A stretch of 36,731 nucleotides of DNA from Thermoplasmata archaeon (GTDB lineage: Archaea > Thermoplasmatota > Thermoplasmata > Lutacidiplasmatales > UBA184): assembly GCA_022750435.1 (NCBI GenBank), contig JAKIVS010000006.1:1-36731 (forward strand). The letters are read 5' to 3'. The number at the start of each line of letters is the position of its first letter. The first letter of the stretch is position 1. The notes beneath the pieces were generated by a model. It was given only the letters and a program-made list of their open reading frames with translations. It was not told where the DNA came from and searched no databases. The position numbers were made by a program, and so were the translations under genes. Below are positions 1-7,461 of this stretch, one piece after another.

Positions 1-65
1 TCGCCACCCTCTGCATGGGCGGCGGGAACGGGCTCAGCCTGATCGTCGAGCGCGAGCGCGCGTAG
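1..65 (+). CDS. Thiolase (acetyl-CoA C-acetyltransferase family), C-terminal end only
   Basis: Only the last 20 codons lie in the window; the frame starts at base 3 and stops at TAG 63-65. The residues read ATLCMGGGNGLSLIVER followed by ERA. This matches the C-terminal signature of classical thiolases, where the Cys of the CxGGGxG motif is the acid/base cysteine and the protein ends soon after a conserved VER. The gene converges on cysS and their 3' ends overlap by 32 bp (34-65). It differs in type from the SCP-x-like thiolase at 29749-30918, so the organism appears to have at least two thiolases. The rest of the gene is outside the window, so whether it serves beta-oxidation or acetoacetyl-CoA synthesis cannot be judged. 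Confidence 0.8.
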   Translation, partial: ATLCMGGGNGLSLIVERERA

Positions 66-1296
66 CGCGGCCGTTCGACGGCGCGAACTGCGTTCCCAGC
101 AGGCGGTCGATCGCCGTCAACTCCTGGACCACCTCGGTCCGGGAGCCGCGCGGGTAGCGCGGGTCCGCGCGGGACTCGACCTTCCGGGCGTACCGCTCGA
201 TCCGCGCGATCGCCCGGTCGACCCCGATCTGGTCGGCGACGTCGTGGTGGATTCCCTTGCGAACCCGACGCAGCTCGGGGACGGAGAGTGTGCCGCCGCT
301 GCCGTCGGGGATCGCCGCGGCGAGCGTCGACTTCACGCGTCCCACTCGCGCGGTCGCTTGGGAGAACCCTTTGGACGTCCAGTCGAGCCGTTTCCGCGAC
401 GAGGTCCCCAAGAGGTACCATCGGACGGCGTCGGGGCCGGCCTCCTCCAGGGCGGCGCTCAACGCGACGAGGTTCCCGGTCGACTTCGCCATCTTGCGAC
501 CGTCCTGGGTCACGAACGGCAGGTGAAGGAACGAGCGCGAGAACAGCGTCCCATCGAGGGTCATCGCCACCTCGTTCTCGGTGAAATGGTGGGGGAAGAC
601 CAGGTCGGCGCCGCCGCCGTGCAGGTCGACGGGGAGTCCGAGGAGCTTGTCCGCCATCGCATAGCACTCGAGGTGCCAGCCCGGCGATCCGCGACCCCAC
701 GGACTCGGCCACGACGGCGCCGGAGCGCTCTGCGGGCGCCAGAGGACGAACGCACTCGCCGTGCCGTCCTCGGGCGGGGGAGGCGCCCCGGGTTCGGGCA
801 CCAGGTGGGGGCCAAGGGCGTGGCCGACGGGGAAGTTCCGGTGGCAGACGTCGCGTGGCGGCGCGTACACGAGCGTGCCGCCGGACCGCTCGACGTACCC
901 CAGCTTCTCGAGGCGCCGGATCGCCCGGATCATCTCCGGGACGTATTCGCTCGCGCGCGGCATGGCGGTCGCGGGCTCGAGCCCGAGCCGGTCGAGGTCG
1001 CCGAAGAATCGGCGCTCCTCGCGGCGGGCGAGGGTCCGCCACGGGACCCCGAGCGCGGTGGCGCGTGCCGTGATCTTGTCCTCGAAGTCCGTGACGTTCA
1101 TCACGTAGCGGACCCGGTGGCCCTCGACCTCGAGGAACCTCCGGACGATGTCGAAGTAGAGGTAGGTGCGCCCGTGGCCGACGTGGGCCGTGTCGTACAC
1201 CGTCGGGCCGCAGACGTAGAGCCGGACCGCCCGGCCGTCGGGCGGATGGAAGCGCCGGACGCTCTCGTGGAGGGTCTCGTAGAAGCTGAGAAGCAT
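34..1296 (-). CDS. cysS: Cysteinyl-tRNA synthetase
   Basis: Class I aminoacyl-tRNA synthetase of 420 aa that charges tRNA-Cys with cysteine. Visible signatures are the CGPTVYD zinc-ligand segment near the N-terminus, HVGH (the HIGH motif), GWHLECYAM with a second zinc cysteine, HGGGADLVFPHH with the zinc His, followed by ENE, and KMAKS (KMSKS). It is somewhat shorter than the usual 450-460 aa, the loss being in the C-terminal tRNA-binding part. The frame stays open to 1344, but I place the start at ATG 1296 because family homology begins there and a TATA-like box lies 31 bp before it. Its 3' end overlaps a convergent thiolase gene by 32 bp. Direct charging of Cys-tRNA makes the SepRS/SepCysS route unnecessary, though its presence elsewhere cannot be excluded. 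Confidence 0.95.
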   Translation of the reverse strand: MLLSFYETLHESVRRFHPPDGRAVRLYVCGPTVYDTAHVGHGRTYLYFDIVRRFLEVEGHRVRYVMNVTDFEDKITARATALGVPWRTLARREERRFFGDLDRLGLEPATAMPRASEYVPEMIRAIRRLEKLGYVERSGGTLVYAPPRDVCHRNFPVGHALGPHLVPEPGAPPPPEDGTASAFVLWRPQSAPAPSWPSPWGRGSPGWHLECYAMADKLLGLPVDLHGGGADLVFPHHFTENEVAMTLDGTLFSRSFLHLPFVTQDGRKMAKSTGNLVALSAALEEAGPDAVRWYLLGTSSRKRLDWTSKGFSQATARVGRVKSTLAAAIPDGSGGTLSVPELRRVRKGIHHDVADQIGVDRAIARIERYARKVESRADPRYPRGSRTEVVQELTAIDRLLGTQFAPSNGRATRARARRSG

Positions 1297-1323
1297 CGTT
1301 CGTCCTCGGTGCGCGCCGCCGCT

Positions 1324-1330
1324 CTTTAGG
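1324..1330 (-). promoter_or_regulatory. Putative TATA box of cysS
   Basis: The minus strand reads CCTAAAG, the only A/T-rich run in this G+C-rich 119-bp divergent region apart from one at 1361-1374. Its centre is about 31 bp before ATG 1296, which predicts a transcript with a very short leader. Confidence 0.4.
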
Positions 1331-1415
1331 CCTTCCGGAGCCACGCCGGCCCGGGCGCGTTCGTTAGCTTCAAGAGCGGGTCCCCCCGTGGGCGGACCAA
1401 AGGGCCGACAGCGCG

Positions 1416-1652
1416 ATGGAGACGATCTACCTGCTCGTGGAGACCGAGGTCGGCCACCTCGAGGACGTCCAGCGGCGGGTCCGGGCCGTCCCGAACGTGG
1501 TCGAGGTCGAGGTCGTCACCGGCCCGTTCGACCTGATCGTGAAGGTCCAGGCCGAGCACATCAACACGGCCCTCGACATCGTGATGACGAAGATCCGAAG
1601 GGTCCCCGGGATCAAGGGGACCGAGACGCTCGTCACCATGGGCAGCGGCTGA
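1416..1652 (+). CDS. Stand-alone Lrp/AsnC ligand-binding (RAM) domain protein
   Basis: A 78-aa protein made only of the alpha/beta effector-binding domain found at the C-terminus of Lrp/AsnC regulators (beta strand METIYLLVET, helix around VQRRVRAV, then VVEVEVVTGPFDLIVKV with the typical G-x-x-D-L/I turn, and a final strand ending ETLVTM). There is no helix-turn-helix domain, so it is unlikely to bind DNA itself. Stand-alone RAM proteins are common in archaea and usually bind amino acids as oligomers. It is divergent to cysS and precedes a peroxiredoxin that has its own promoter. A weak A/T-rich run at 1361-1374 could be its TATA box with a leader of about 25 nt. The ligand cannot be inferred. 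Confidence 0.85.
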   Translation: METIYLLVETEVGHLEDVQRRVRAVPNVVEVEVVTGPFDLIVKVQAEHINTALDIVMTKIRRVPGIKGTETLVTMGSG

Positions 1653-1694
1653 GCCCTCTCCCCTAAGCGGCCGCACGGGCCGCGGGGCGGCGCG

Positions 1695-1702
1695 CTAAAT
1701 AT
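1695..1702 (+). promoter_or_regulatory. TATA box of the peroxiredoxin gene
   Basis: CTAAATAT stands out in G+C-rich surroundings. Its centre is 25-26 bp before ATG 1724, so transcription should begin at the start codon (leaderless mRNA). Confidence 0.65.
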
Positions 1703-1723
1703 CCGCCGCCCCCTGGTCCGCCG

Positions 1724-2161
1724 ATGGTCGAGGTCGGCGAGGCGGCACCGGAATTCGAGGGACCCAGTTCGGCCGGCGGGCAGTTCAAACTCTCGGCCCA
1801 AAAAGGCCACCCCGTGGTCGTGTACTTCTACCCGAAGGCGAGCACCTCCGGGTGCGCCATCGAGACGAAGGCGTTCCAGGCCCTGCACGACGAATTCCAG
1901 AGGCGGAAAGTCACGATCGTCGGCGTCAGCGTCGACACGCCGGAAGCCGAGACGAAGTTTGCGGGCGAGTGCTCCACCGCCTTCGGTCTGGTGGCGGACC
2001 CGACCGGTTCGATCGCGACGTCCTACGGTGTCCGCGGGCCGAGCGGAAGCGCGCGCCGCGTCTCGTTCTTCATCGGGCCCGACGGAAAGGTCGTCGAGAA
2101 GGTCGACGGCGCCCCACTCCTCCACGTAGAGCGGGCGAAGGCCCGGTTCCTGTCGGGCTGA
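1724..2161 (+). CDS. Peroxiredoxin, PrxQ/BCP type
   Basis: A cytoplasmic thiol peroxidase of 145 aa that reduces hydrogen peroxide and alkyl hydroperoxides. The thioredoxin fold is visible: APEFEGP near the N-terminus, VVVYFYPKASTSGC with the peroxidatic motif P-x3-T-x2-C (Cys44), VSVDTPEAE, and SFFIGPDGKV. In typical BCP proteins the resolving cysteine is five residues after the peroxidatic one. That position is not Cys here, and the only other cysteine is Cys83. The 39-residue spacing resembles PrxQ enzymes whose resolving cysteine lies in helix 3, so Cys83 is the candidate. The leaderless TATA box upstream supports this start. The gene faces the RND transporter gene tail-to-tail across 12 bp. 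Confidence 0.93.
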   Translation: MVEVGEAAPEFEGPSSAGGQFKLSAQKGHPVVVYFYPKASTSGCAIETKAFQALHDEFQRRKVTIVGVSVDTPEAETKFAGECSTAFGLVADPTGSIATSYGVRGPSGSARRVSFFIGPDGKVVEKVDGAPLLHVERAKARFLSG

Positions 2162-2173
2162 ACGGACGCCCCC

Positions 2174-5167
2174 TCAGGGGGTCTTCGACTCGGCGGCGGG
2201 CGTCGCGACCGGCGTCTTTCCCCAGACCCGTTCGCCGAGCAGGTGGAGGGCGGCCGGCACGAGGTACGTCCGGACGATCATCGCGTCGAGGATGATCGCC
2301 GTGGCGACGGCGAAGCCGATCGCCCGGAGGAGGAGGAAGTTCCCGGTGATCAGGATGGCGAAGGCGCTCGCCAGGATGACCGCCGCGGCGGTGATGATCC
2401 CGCCCGTCCGTCCGACGGCTTCGACGACGGCCTCGGTGGAACTACGTCCCCGTAGACGTTCCTCGCGGACCCGCGTGAGCAGGAAGATGTTGTAGTCGAT
2501 GCCGAGCCCGAGGATCAGGATGAACAGGATCACCGGGACGAAGTAGAACAGAGGGACTCCGAAGCCGAGGTCGAGGACCAGGTAGGTGATCGCCCACGAC
2601 CAGCCGATCGAGAGGCCGATCGTCGCGACCGCCATCGGCGGGATCAGGTAGGAGCGGAGGGCGACGAACAGCACGATGAGGAGGCCGATCGACACGACGA
2701 TCGCCATCCGCTGGAGGGCGAGCGCCGTTTGCGCCTGGATGTCGGACGTCTCGGAGGCGCCGCCGCCGTAGGCGAGCGACGTCACTTCCGGATGCGATCC
2801 GGCGAAATTGTGGGCCTCGGATTCGAGGGTGTGGAGGAGGTTGACGGCGTCCACGGAGAGCCCGGTCGAGGTCGGAGTGACCGTGAACCAGACCGTGCGG
2901 CCGTCCGTGCCGAGGTAGGGGGCGAGCGTCCCCGAGAGCATCGTCTGGACCGCCGGCGGCTGCGTCGACCAGTTGAGCCAGGTGCCCAGCGCCGCCCCCG
3001 AGGGGCCGACGGGCGAACCGACGCGCTCGACCCCGCCCGTATTCGAGAACGCGGTCGTCAACGACGCGACGTCCTGGAACTCTGCGGCGTTCGGGGTCGT
3101 CCCAACGACGAGCGGCTGGGAGAACGTCACCAGAACGTCCGTGGGGAAGGCGAAGCCGTTGCCGAACTTTTCGTTCAGCTCGGAAAGTCCCGTCGTCGCT
3201 GGGTGACCCGCCGGGAGCTGGCCATAGAAATCGTACGATTCCGGGACGTTGATGGCGACGTAGAGGAGGGGGATGGAGAGCAAGAGCACCAGGACGACGA
3301 TCGTCCGAGGTCGGCGCTGGCTCAACCGTCCCGCCCGGTAAAAGTAGCCGGACTCGGAGGCGATCTGCGTCCGACGCTTGGCCGCCGCTTCGGTGAACTT
3401 CGTCCCAGTCTCCGGCCAGAAGATCCGCGGACCGATCAGCGTGAGGAGCGCCGGGATCAGGGTGAGGGCGATCAGGACGGTGATCAAGATGGCGAGCGAG
3501 AGCACCGACCCCCACTGACTGAGGAGCGCCACACCGGAGAACGTCAGAGCGAGCGTGGCCAGGATGGCCGTCCCGCCGCTCGTGGCGATCGATTGTCCGG
3601 CCCAGGTCGTCGAGGTGAGCAGCGCCTCCTGCGGGGTGTGGCCGGCGATCAGCTCCTCCCGGTAGCGGGCGACGAGGAAGATCGCATAATCGGTCCCCAC
3701 CCCGAGGACGAACGTCGTCACGAGCTCCACGGAGGTGACGTCGACATGGCCGACCAACGTGCCGACGACCACCACGCCGGCCGTAGCGAGACCGAGGGCG
3801 AGGCCGAGGGCGCTGAAGGTGATCAGCGGGGCGAGCGGGGCCCGGAAGTAGGCGATCGTGATCAGGACGAGCACCAGCAGCGTCAGCGGGAGGACGATGG
3901 CGAGGCTCGAGCTCAGGTCGGTGGACTCGTTCTGGTCCAGAGCGGCCCCGCCGGTCTGGAAGTACTGGACCGTCGCGCTCGCGCCCACCGAGGCGAGCGT
4001 GGCGGGGACGAGGTGGTTCAACTCGATGACGTCCGAGAAGATCGGCGTCGCCCCGGAGGCGGTGGTGTAGCCGTCCTCCTTCGTGTAGGCGACGATGACG
4101 AGCGTCGTCGTCCCGTCGGGGGAGAGGAACTGCTGCCGGATCGAGACCGGGATGGGAAGCGGATACCGGGACACGGGGGTCGTGTTCGCCAGATTGGTCG
4201 CCCACGCGAGCGCGGCGGTGGCCGCCGGACCCGCAGCGGGCCACGTCGACCAGACGTCGTCGACCCACGCCGCGGGCAGCCCGGACGACGCGGCAAGAAT
4301 CGTGGATGCCGACGCACGGACGCTGGCCCAGGTCGTGTAATTCTCGAGGCCGAGCGTCGCGAGGGCCGTCGCCAGGATCGGGCCCGAGCCACCGACGGCC
4401 AGGGACGGAATCAGCGTTGCCTCACCGAGACGGGCTGCGGTGTCGGTGCACGCCACCACGGTGGCCGGATTCGCCGCGCAATCCGCGGAGGCGTTGAAGC
4501 CGGAGCCGGAGGGGCCTTCGTAGGTCGCGTTGAGAAGCGAGGCGGCCGCCGAGTTCGGCGGCAGGGCGGCGAGCGTGGCCGTGTAGGCGGGGTAATTCGA
4601 GTCGGTCGCTGGGCGTCCCGGGTTCGCCGCGACCATCGCCTGCCAGTTCGATAGGAACTGCGACGGCGGTCCCCAAAGCTGCTCGGCCGAACCGTTGAGG
4701 GCAGGGAGCAGCGAGAGGGGTCCGGTCGTTCCTTGGACGATGACGCCGTTCGCAAGCTCGGTCATTCCGCCGAGATAGCTGCCGTACGCGGTGTAGAGAC
4801 TCGAGACCCCGCCGACGTACGTCAGGTTGGCGTCCGAGGCAATCCGACCTGTCACGGCGACGGTCGCCGCTTGCCCGGCGGGGTCCGTGATGTCGGGGGA
4901 GACGAGGAGCACGTAGCTCGCCGAGGGGGCCGTCTCGTTCGGGTAGAGGTGGGCGATCTCGCTCGCCGCCTCCGCGCTGGGCGCCGACGACGGGAGATTG
5001 GTTGCGGAGTTCGTCGTGACGGTCCCGACCTTCGGGAGGAGTGGGAGCGCGACGACGAGGAGAAGGATCCAGAAGATGACCGGCCACCACGGGTGGCGGT
5101 GGATCCCCCGGCCGAGGCGGCCGAAGGCCCGTGCCCCGAAGGTCGAATCCGCCGGTCCGCCCGACAC
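2174..5167 (-). CDS. MMPL/RND-superfamily membrane exporter
   Basis: A 997-aa integral membrane protein with duplicated RND architecture. There is TM1 at about 28-48, an extracytoplasmic domain at about 50-415, five TM helices at about 418-580, TM7 at about 621-642, a second extracytoplasmic domain at about 645-815, and five more TM helices to about 975. Each TM bundle carries the MMPL-family signature (GTDYAIF at 491-497, GIDYNIF at 889-895), whose Asp is the expected proton-relay residue. MMPL proteins export lipids or hydrophobic compounds using the proton gradient. The substrate here is unknown and no accessory gene is adjacent. Both outer domains are rich in Ser, Thr, Asn and Gly with many N-x-S/T sequons, as in glycosylated archaeal surface proteins. 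A TATA box about 27 bp before ATG 5167 supports the start. Confidence 0.9.
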   Translation of the reverse strand: MSGGPADSTFGARAFGRLGRGIHRHPWWPVIFWILLLVVALPLLPKVGTVTTNSATNLPSSAPSAEAASEIAHLYPNETAPSASYVLLVSPDITDPAGQAATVAVTGRIASDANLTYVGGVSSLYTAYGSYLGGMTELANGVIVQGTTGPLSLLPALNGSAEQLWGPPSQFLSNWQAMVAANPGRPATDSNYPAYTATLAALPPNSAAASLLNATYEGPSGSGFNASADCAANPATVVACTDTAARLGEATLIPSLAVGGSGPILATALATLGLENYTTWASVRASASTILAASSGLPAAWVDDVWSTWPAAGPAATAALAWATNLANTTPVSRYPLPIPVSIRQQFLSPDGTTTLVIVAYTKEDGYTTASGATPIFSDVIELNHLVPATLASVGASATVQYFQTGGAALDQNESTDLSSSLAIVLPLTLLVLVLITIAYFRAPLAPLITFSALGLALGLATAGVVVVGTLVGHVDVTSVELVTTFVLGVGTDYAIFLVARYREELIAGHTPQEALLTSTTWAGQSIATSGGTAILATLALTFSGVALLSQWGSVLSLAILITVLIALTLIPALLTLIGPRIFWPETGTKFTEAAAKRRTQIASESGYFYRAGRLSQRRPRTIVVLVLLLSIPLLYVAINVPESYDFYGQLPAGHPATTGLSELNEKFGNGFAFPTDVLVTFSQPLVVGTTPNAAEFQDVASLTTAFSNTGGVERVGSPVGPSGAALGTWLNWSTQPPAVQTMLSGTLAPYLGTDGRTVWFTVTPTSTGLSVDAVNLLHTLESEAHNFAGSHPEVTSLAYGGGASETSDIQAQTALALQRMAIVVSIGLLIVLFVALRSYLIPPMAVATIGLSIGWSWAITYLVLDLGFGVPLFYFVPVILFILILGLGIDYNIFLLTRVREERLRGRSSTEAVVEAVGRTGGIITAAAVILASAFAILITGNFLLLRAIGFAVATAIILDAMIVRTYLVPAALHLLGERVWGKTPVATPAAESKTP

Positions 5168-5190
5168 GCGCGGGCGGGGGCCCGAGCGAG

Positions 5191-5196
5191 GATAAC
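5191..5196 (-). promoter_or_regulatory. TATA box of the RND exporter gene
   Basis: GTTATC on the minus strand is centred about 26-27 bp before ATG 5167 and predicts a leaderless transcript. It lies immediately next to the TAG stop of cbf5 (5198-5200), so the exporter can be transcribed apart from the ribosomal operon. Confidence 0.5.
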
Positions 5197-5197
5197 G

Positions 5198-6157
5198 CTA
5201 ACCGGGGGCCGGGGGGGCGTCCCCGGATGGGGCGGTCGAAGGGGGCTTCCGCCAGCTCGCGGGGTAGTCGGCCGCGTCGGCGACGACGCGCTCGGCATCG
5301 ACCACCCAGCCGTGGCGGTGCTTCCCCGTCTCAGAAGAGTCGACAAGGGCCCGCCCGAGGGCGATCAGGAGTCCGGAGCGGGAGACGAGGACCACGCGCT
5401 GCCCGGCCGTGAAGGCCCGCGTCACCCGGTCGATCCCGCCGCTGGCGAGGTCGGCCCCGTGCGCGATGGCGGCCGCCGCGGAGTCCCTCAGCACGACCTG
5501 CGGGAACTCCTGCCAGACCTCCTCCATCGGACGGAGGATCGCGAGCAGGCTCGCCGGGTCGCCTGCGCGGGCCCGCGTGACCCCGTCGGAGAGTTGGGCG
5601 AGGGTGACGAGGTCCGATTCAGAGAACGGACCCGTCCCGGTCCGACGCAGTTCTTCCAGATGACCGCCGACGCCGAGGGCGTCGCCGAGGTCGACGGCGA
5701 GGGTCCGGATGTAGGTCCCTGAGTCGCCGACGACGTCGAGCAGCAGCCGAGTCCCGGATCGCTCGACGAGGTCGAGGCGGTGGATCGTCCGGATCCGGCG
5801 CTCGCGCTTGACGGCGGATCGGACGGGTGGGGTCTGGAACACTGGCCCCTTGAACTCGGTCAGGGCGACCCGGACCGCGGCGTCCGTCGCCTCCCCGTGG
5901 AGGGTCATGTCGGCGATGTACCGCTTGGTGAACTGGAGCGTCAGTGGGAGCAGCTTGAGGGCCGGGCCGAGTCCGATCCAGAGGACGCCCGAAACGTTCG
6001 GGTCGAGGGTGCCGGCGTGGCCGGCCCGCTCGACCCCGAGGAGGTCGCGCGCCCAGGCGGTGACCTGGTGGGACGACGGACCGCGGGGTTTGTCGATGAG
6101 GATGAAGGCGCCGTGCGCGATCCGCTCCGCGACGGGACCGCCGATCGGTTCGCCCAT
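5198..6157 (-). CDS. cbf5: tRNA/rRNA pseudouridine synthase Cbf5 (TruB family)
   Basis: A 319-aa pseudouridine synthase and catalytic subunit of the archaeal H/ACA ribonucleoprotein, which also modifies U55 of tRNA without a guide. The N-terminal IDKPRGPSSHQV motif, the catalytic motif GHAGTLDPNVSGVL with Asp52, and GDSGTYIRTLAVDLG are present. The C-terminal part from about residue 228 (FPQVVLRDSAAAAIAHG onward) is a PUA RNA-binding domain, which is what separates Cbf5 from short bacterial TruB. A Pro/Ser-rich tail ends the protein. It starts 2 nt after the cmk stop and is the last gene of the secY-DUF106-cmk-cbf5 segment. The same cmk-cbf5 association occurs in other archaea. Confidence 0.93.
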   Translation of the reverse strand: MGEPIGGPVAERIAHGAFILIDKPRGPSSHQVTAWARDLLGVERAGHAGTLDPNVSGVLWIGLGPALKLLPLTLQFTKRYIADMTLHGEATDAAVRVALTEFKGPVFQTPPVRSAVKRERRIRTIHRLDLVERSGTRLLLDVVGDSGTYIRTLAVDLGDALGVGGHLEELRRTGTGPFSESDLVTLAQLSDGVTRARAGDPASLLAILRPMEEVWQEFPQVVLRDSAAAAIAHGADLASGGIDRVTRAFTAGQRVVLVSRSGLLIALGRALVDSSETGKHRHGWVVDAERVVADAADYPASWRKPPSTAPSGDAPPAPG

Positions 6158-6159
6158 GC

Positions 6160-6699
6160 TCAGGCCCTCCCGGGAGGCGCGGCGAAGGCGACGATCCTCC
6201 GGACGACCTCGCCCGGGGACAGCTCGGAGGAGTCGATGAGGAGGTCCGGGTGCTCGGCCGCGAGGTCAATGCCGTAGTACCGGTGGTACCGGTCGTGCTC
6301 GCTCGCCTCTCGCTGCGCGGTCTGGCGAGCGACGTCGTCGACCACGCCACCGTCCCGGCCGGCCAACCGGTCGTACCGCACCTGCTCGCGGGCGGTGACG
6401 ATCACGTACTGCGTCGGAATGCCTCGGCGGCGCAGCAGCGGTCCCGTGACCCGGCCGTCCAGGAGCCGGCTCGGGTTGGCGCGTCGGATCATCTCGTCGT
6501 CAAGGGTCCGGTCGATCGACGGGTCCGCCTCGGCGAGCTTGGAGAGTTCGAGGAGCGTGACCCCGCGCCGTCGGGCCTCGGCGCGGAACAGTTCGCCGGC
6601 GCTCACGAATTCTCGGCCCAGTTCGACGGCGACGGCGCGGCCGGCGGTCGATTTGCCGCTGCCGGGCGGCCCGCCGATCGTGAGCACCCGGTCGGTCAC
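6160..6699 (-). CDS. cmk: Cytidylate (CMP/dCMP) kinase, archaeal type
   Basis: A 179-aa P-loop kinase that phosphorylates CMP or dCMP with ATP in pyrimidine nucleotide recycling. The Walker A sequence GGPPGSGKST is at residues 9-18. It continues with FVSAGELFRAEARRRG in the CMP-binding region and an Arg-rich lid (ASEHDRYHRYYGID). The shortness and the sequence match the archaeal cmk habitually found between the DUF106 gene and cbf5. The start codon overlaps the DUF106 stop by 4 bp (ATGA). An adenylate kinase (adkA) sits near secY in many archaea but is absent here. Confusion with that family is unlikely given the gene order. Confidence 0.9.
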   Translation of the reverse strand: MTDRVLTIGGPPGSGKSTAGRAVAVELGREFVSAGELFRAEARRRGVTLLELSKLAEADPSIDRTLDDEMIRRANPSRLLDGRVTGPLLRRRGIPTQYVIVTAREQVRYDRLAGRDGGVVDDVARQTAQREASEHDRYHRYYGIDLAAEHPDLLIDSSELSPGEVVRRIVAFAAPPGRA

Positions 6700-7457
6700 G
6701 CGGCCGGTCCCGCCGGCGCCGGGCCGGCGAGTCCGTGCTGGGCCTCGTAGCGCTGCAAGGCGTAGTGCTTCAGGATCCGCCGGAAGACGAGCGAGAGCGG
6801 CACGGTATAGAGGGTGAACAGGAGGAACCAGAGCGGGATCGGCAAGGGGTGGAGCGGCGCCATCAGGCTGACGTTGTCGCCGCCGAGGTTGACGACGGGG
6901 CTCGCCGCCGCGGCGATGAAGAGGCCGACCCAGGTGTAGATCGCGATGACGAGGAACCAGGTGACGGCCATCCCCTTCAGCTGGGCGATCGACACCTCGC
7001 CGGAGAGCTTCGTCAGCTCCGCCTGGTGGGGCTTGAGCGCCTCGACCCGGTCCTTCTTGCCGGACTTGACGGCCTCCATCTGGACCTTGCGGAACGCCCC
7101 GCTCCAGGACTGGACCTTCGCCGCCTTCACCCAGTCGGTCGCCCAGTTGTAGGCAAGCGCGGTGAGCAGCATCTCGATCGCCGCGGCGAGGAACATCGTG
7201 AGGAGCAGGTAGGAGTGGCCGAAGCCGATCAGAGGCTGCAGGACGATGCCGAACGCCGTGGCAACCCCGGTGCGGGTCGTCGGGTCGATGATCATCCAGA
7301 TCCCGAGGATGAACAGGAACGTCAGGAGGAACGTGGAGGTCTTGAACGTCGGGGCGGGGGGCTTGGCAGGCGCCGTGTCCTTCGTGTCCGCGACGGTCTC
7401 CTCGGGCCCGTCGTCCTCCTGGGACGCGTCGGTGGGGAGCGGCAGCTGCGCCGCCAT
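6696..7457 (-). CDS. DUF106/EMC3-TMCO1-like membrane protein (Oxa1 superfamily)
   Basis: A 253-aa membrane protein with a Pro/Asp-rich cytoplasmic N-terminus (1-35), a TM at about 39-58, another at about 78-105, a positively charged cytoplasmic coiled segment (about 110-150), then TM helices near 158-185 and 205-222. This is the layout of archaeal DUF106, a relative of Oxa1/YidC/EMC3/TMCO1 insertases. The gene follows secY directly (4-nt gap), which fits co-production of the SecY channel with an insertase-like partner. Insertase function is inferred from the superfamily; no catalytic residue can be pointed to. Confidence 0.87.
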   Translation of the reverse strand: MAAQLPLPTDASQEDDGPEETVADTKDTAPAKPPAPTFKTSTFLLTFLFILGIWMIIDPTTRTGVATAFGIVLQPLIGFGHSYLLLTMFLAAAIEMLLTALAYNWATDWVKAAKVQSWSGAFRKVQMEAVKSGKKDRVEALKPHQAELTKLSGEVSIAQLKGMAVTWFLVIAIYTWVGLFIAAAASPVVNLGGDNVSLMAPLHPLPIPLWFLLFTLYTVPLSLVFRRILKHYALQRYEAQHGLAGPAPAGPAA

Positions 7458-7461
7458 GCGC

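Noticed and set aside
1653-1694. GCGGCC/GGCCGC inverted repeat after the Lrp-like gene as a terminator
   Set aside because: Short palindromes of G and C arise by chance in this composition and there is no T-run, which archaeal termination mainly uses.
2729-4654. Long plus-strand open frame opposite the RND exporter
   Set aside because: Its translation is Arg/Gly/Glu/Asp-rich without any family motif and mirrors third-position G+C bias of the real minus-strand gene, whose TM helices and MMPL motifs are clear.
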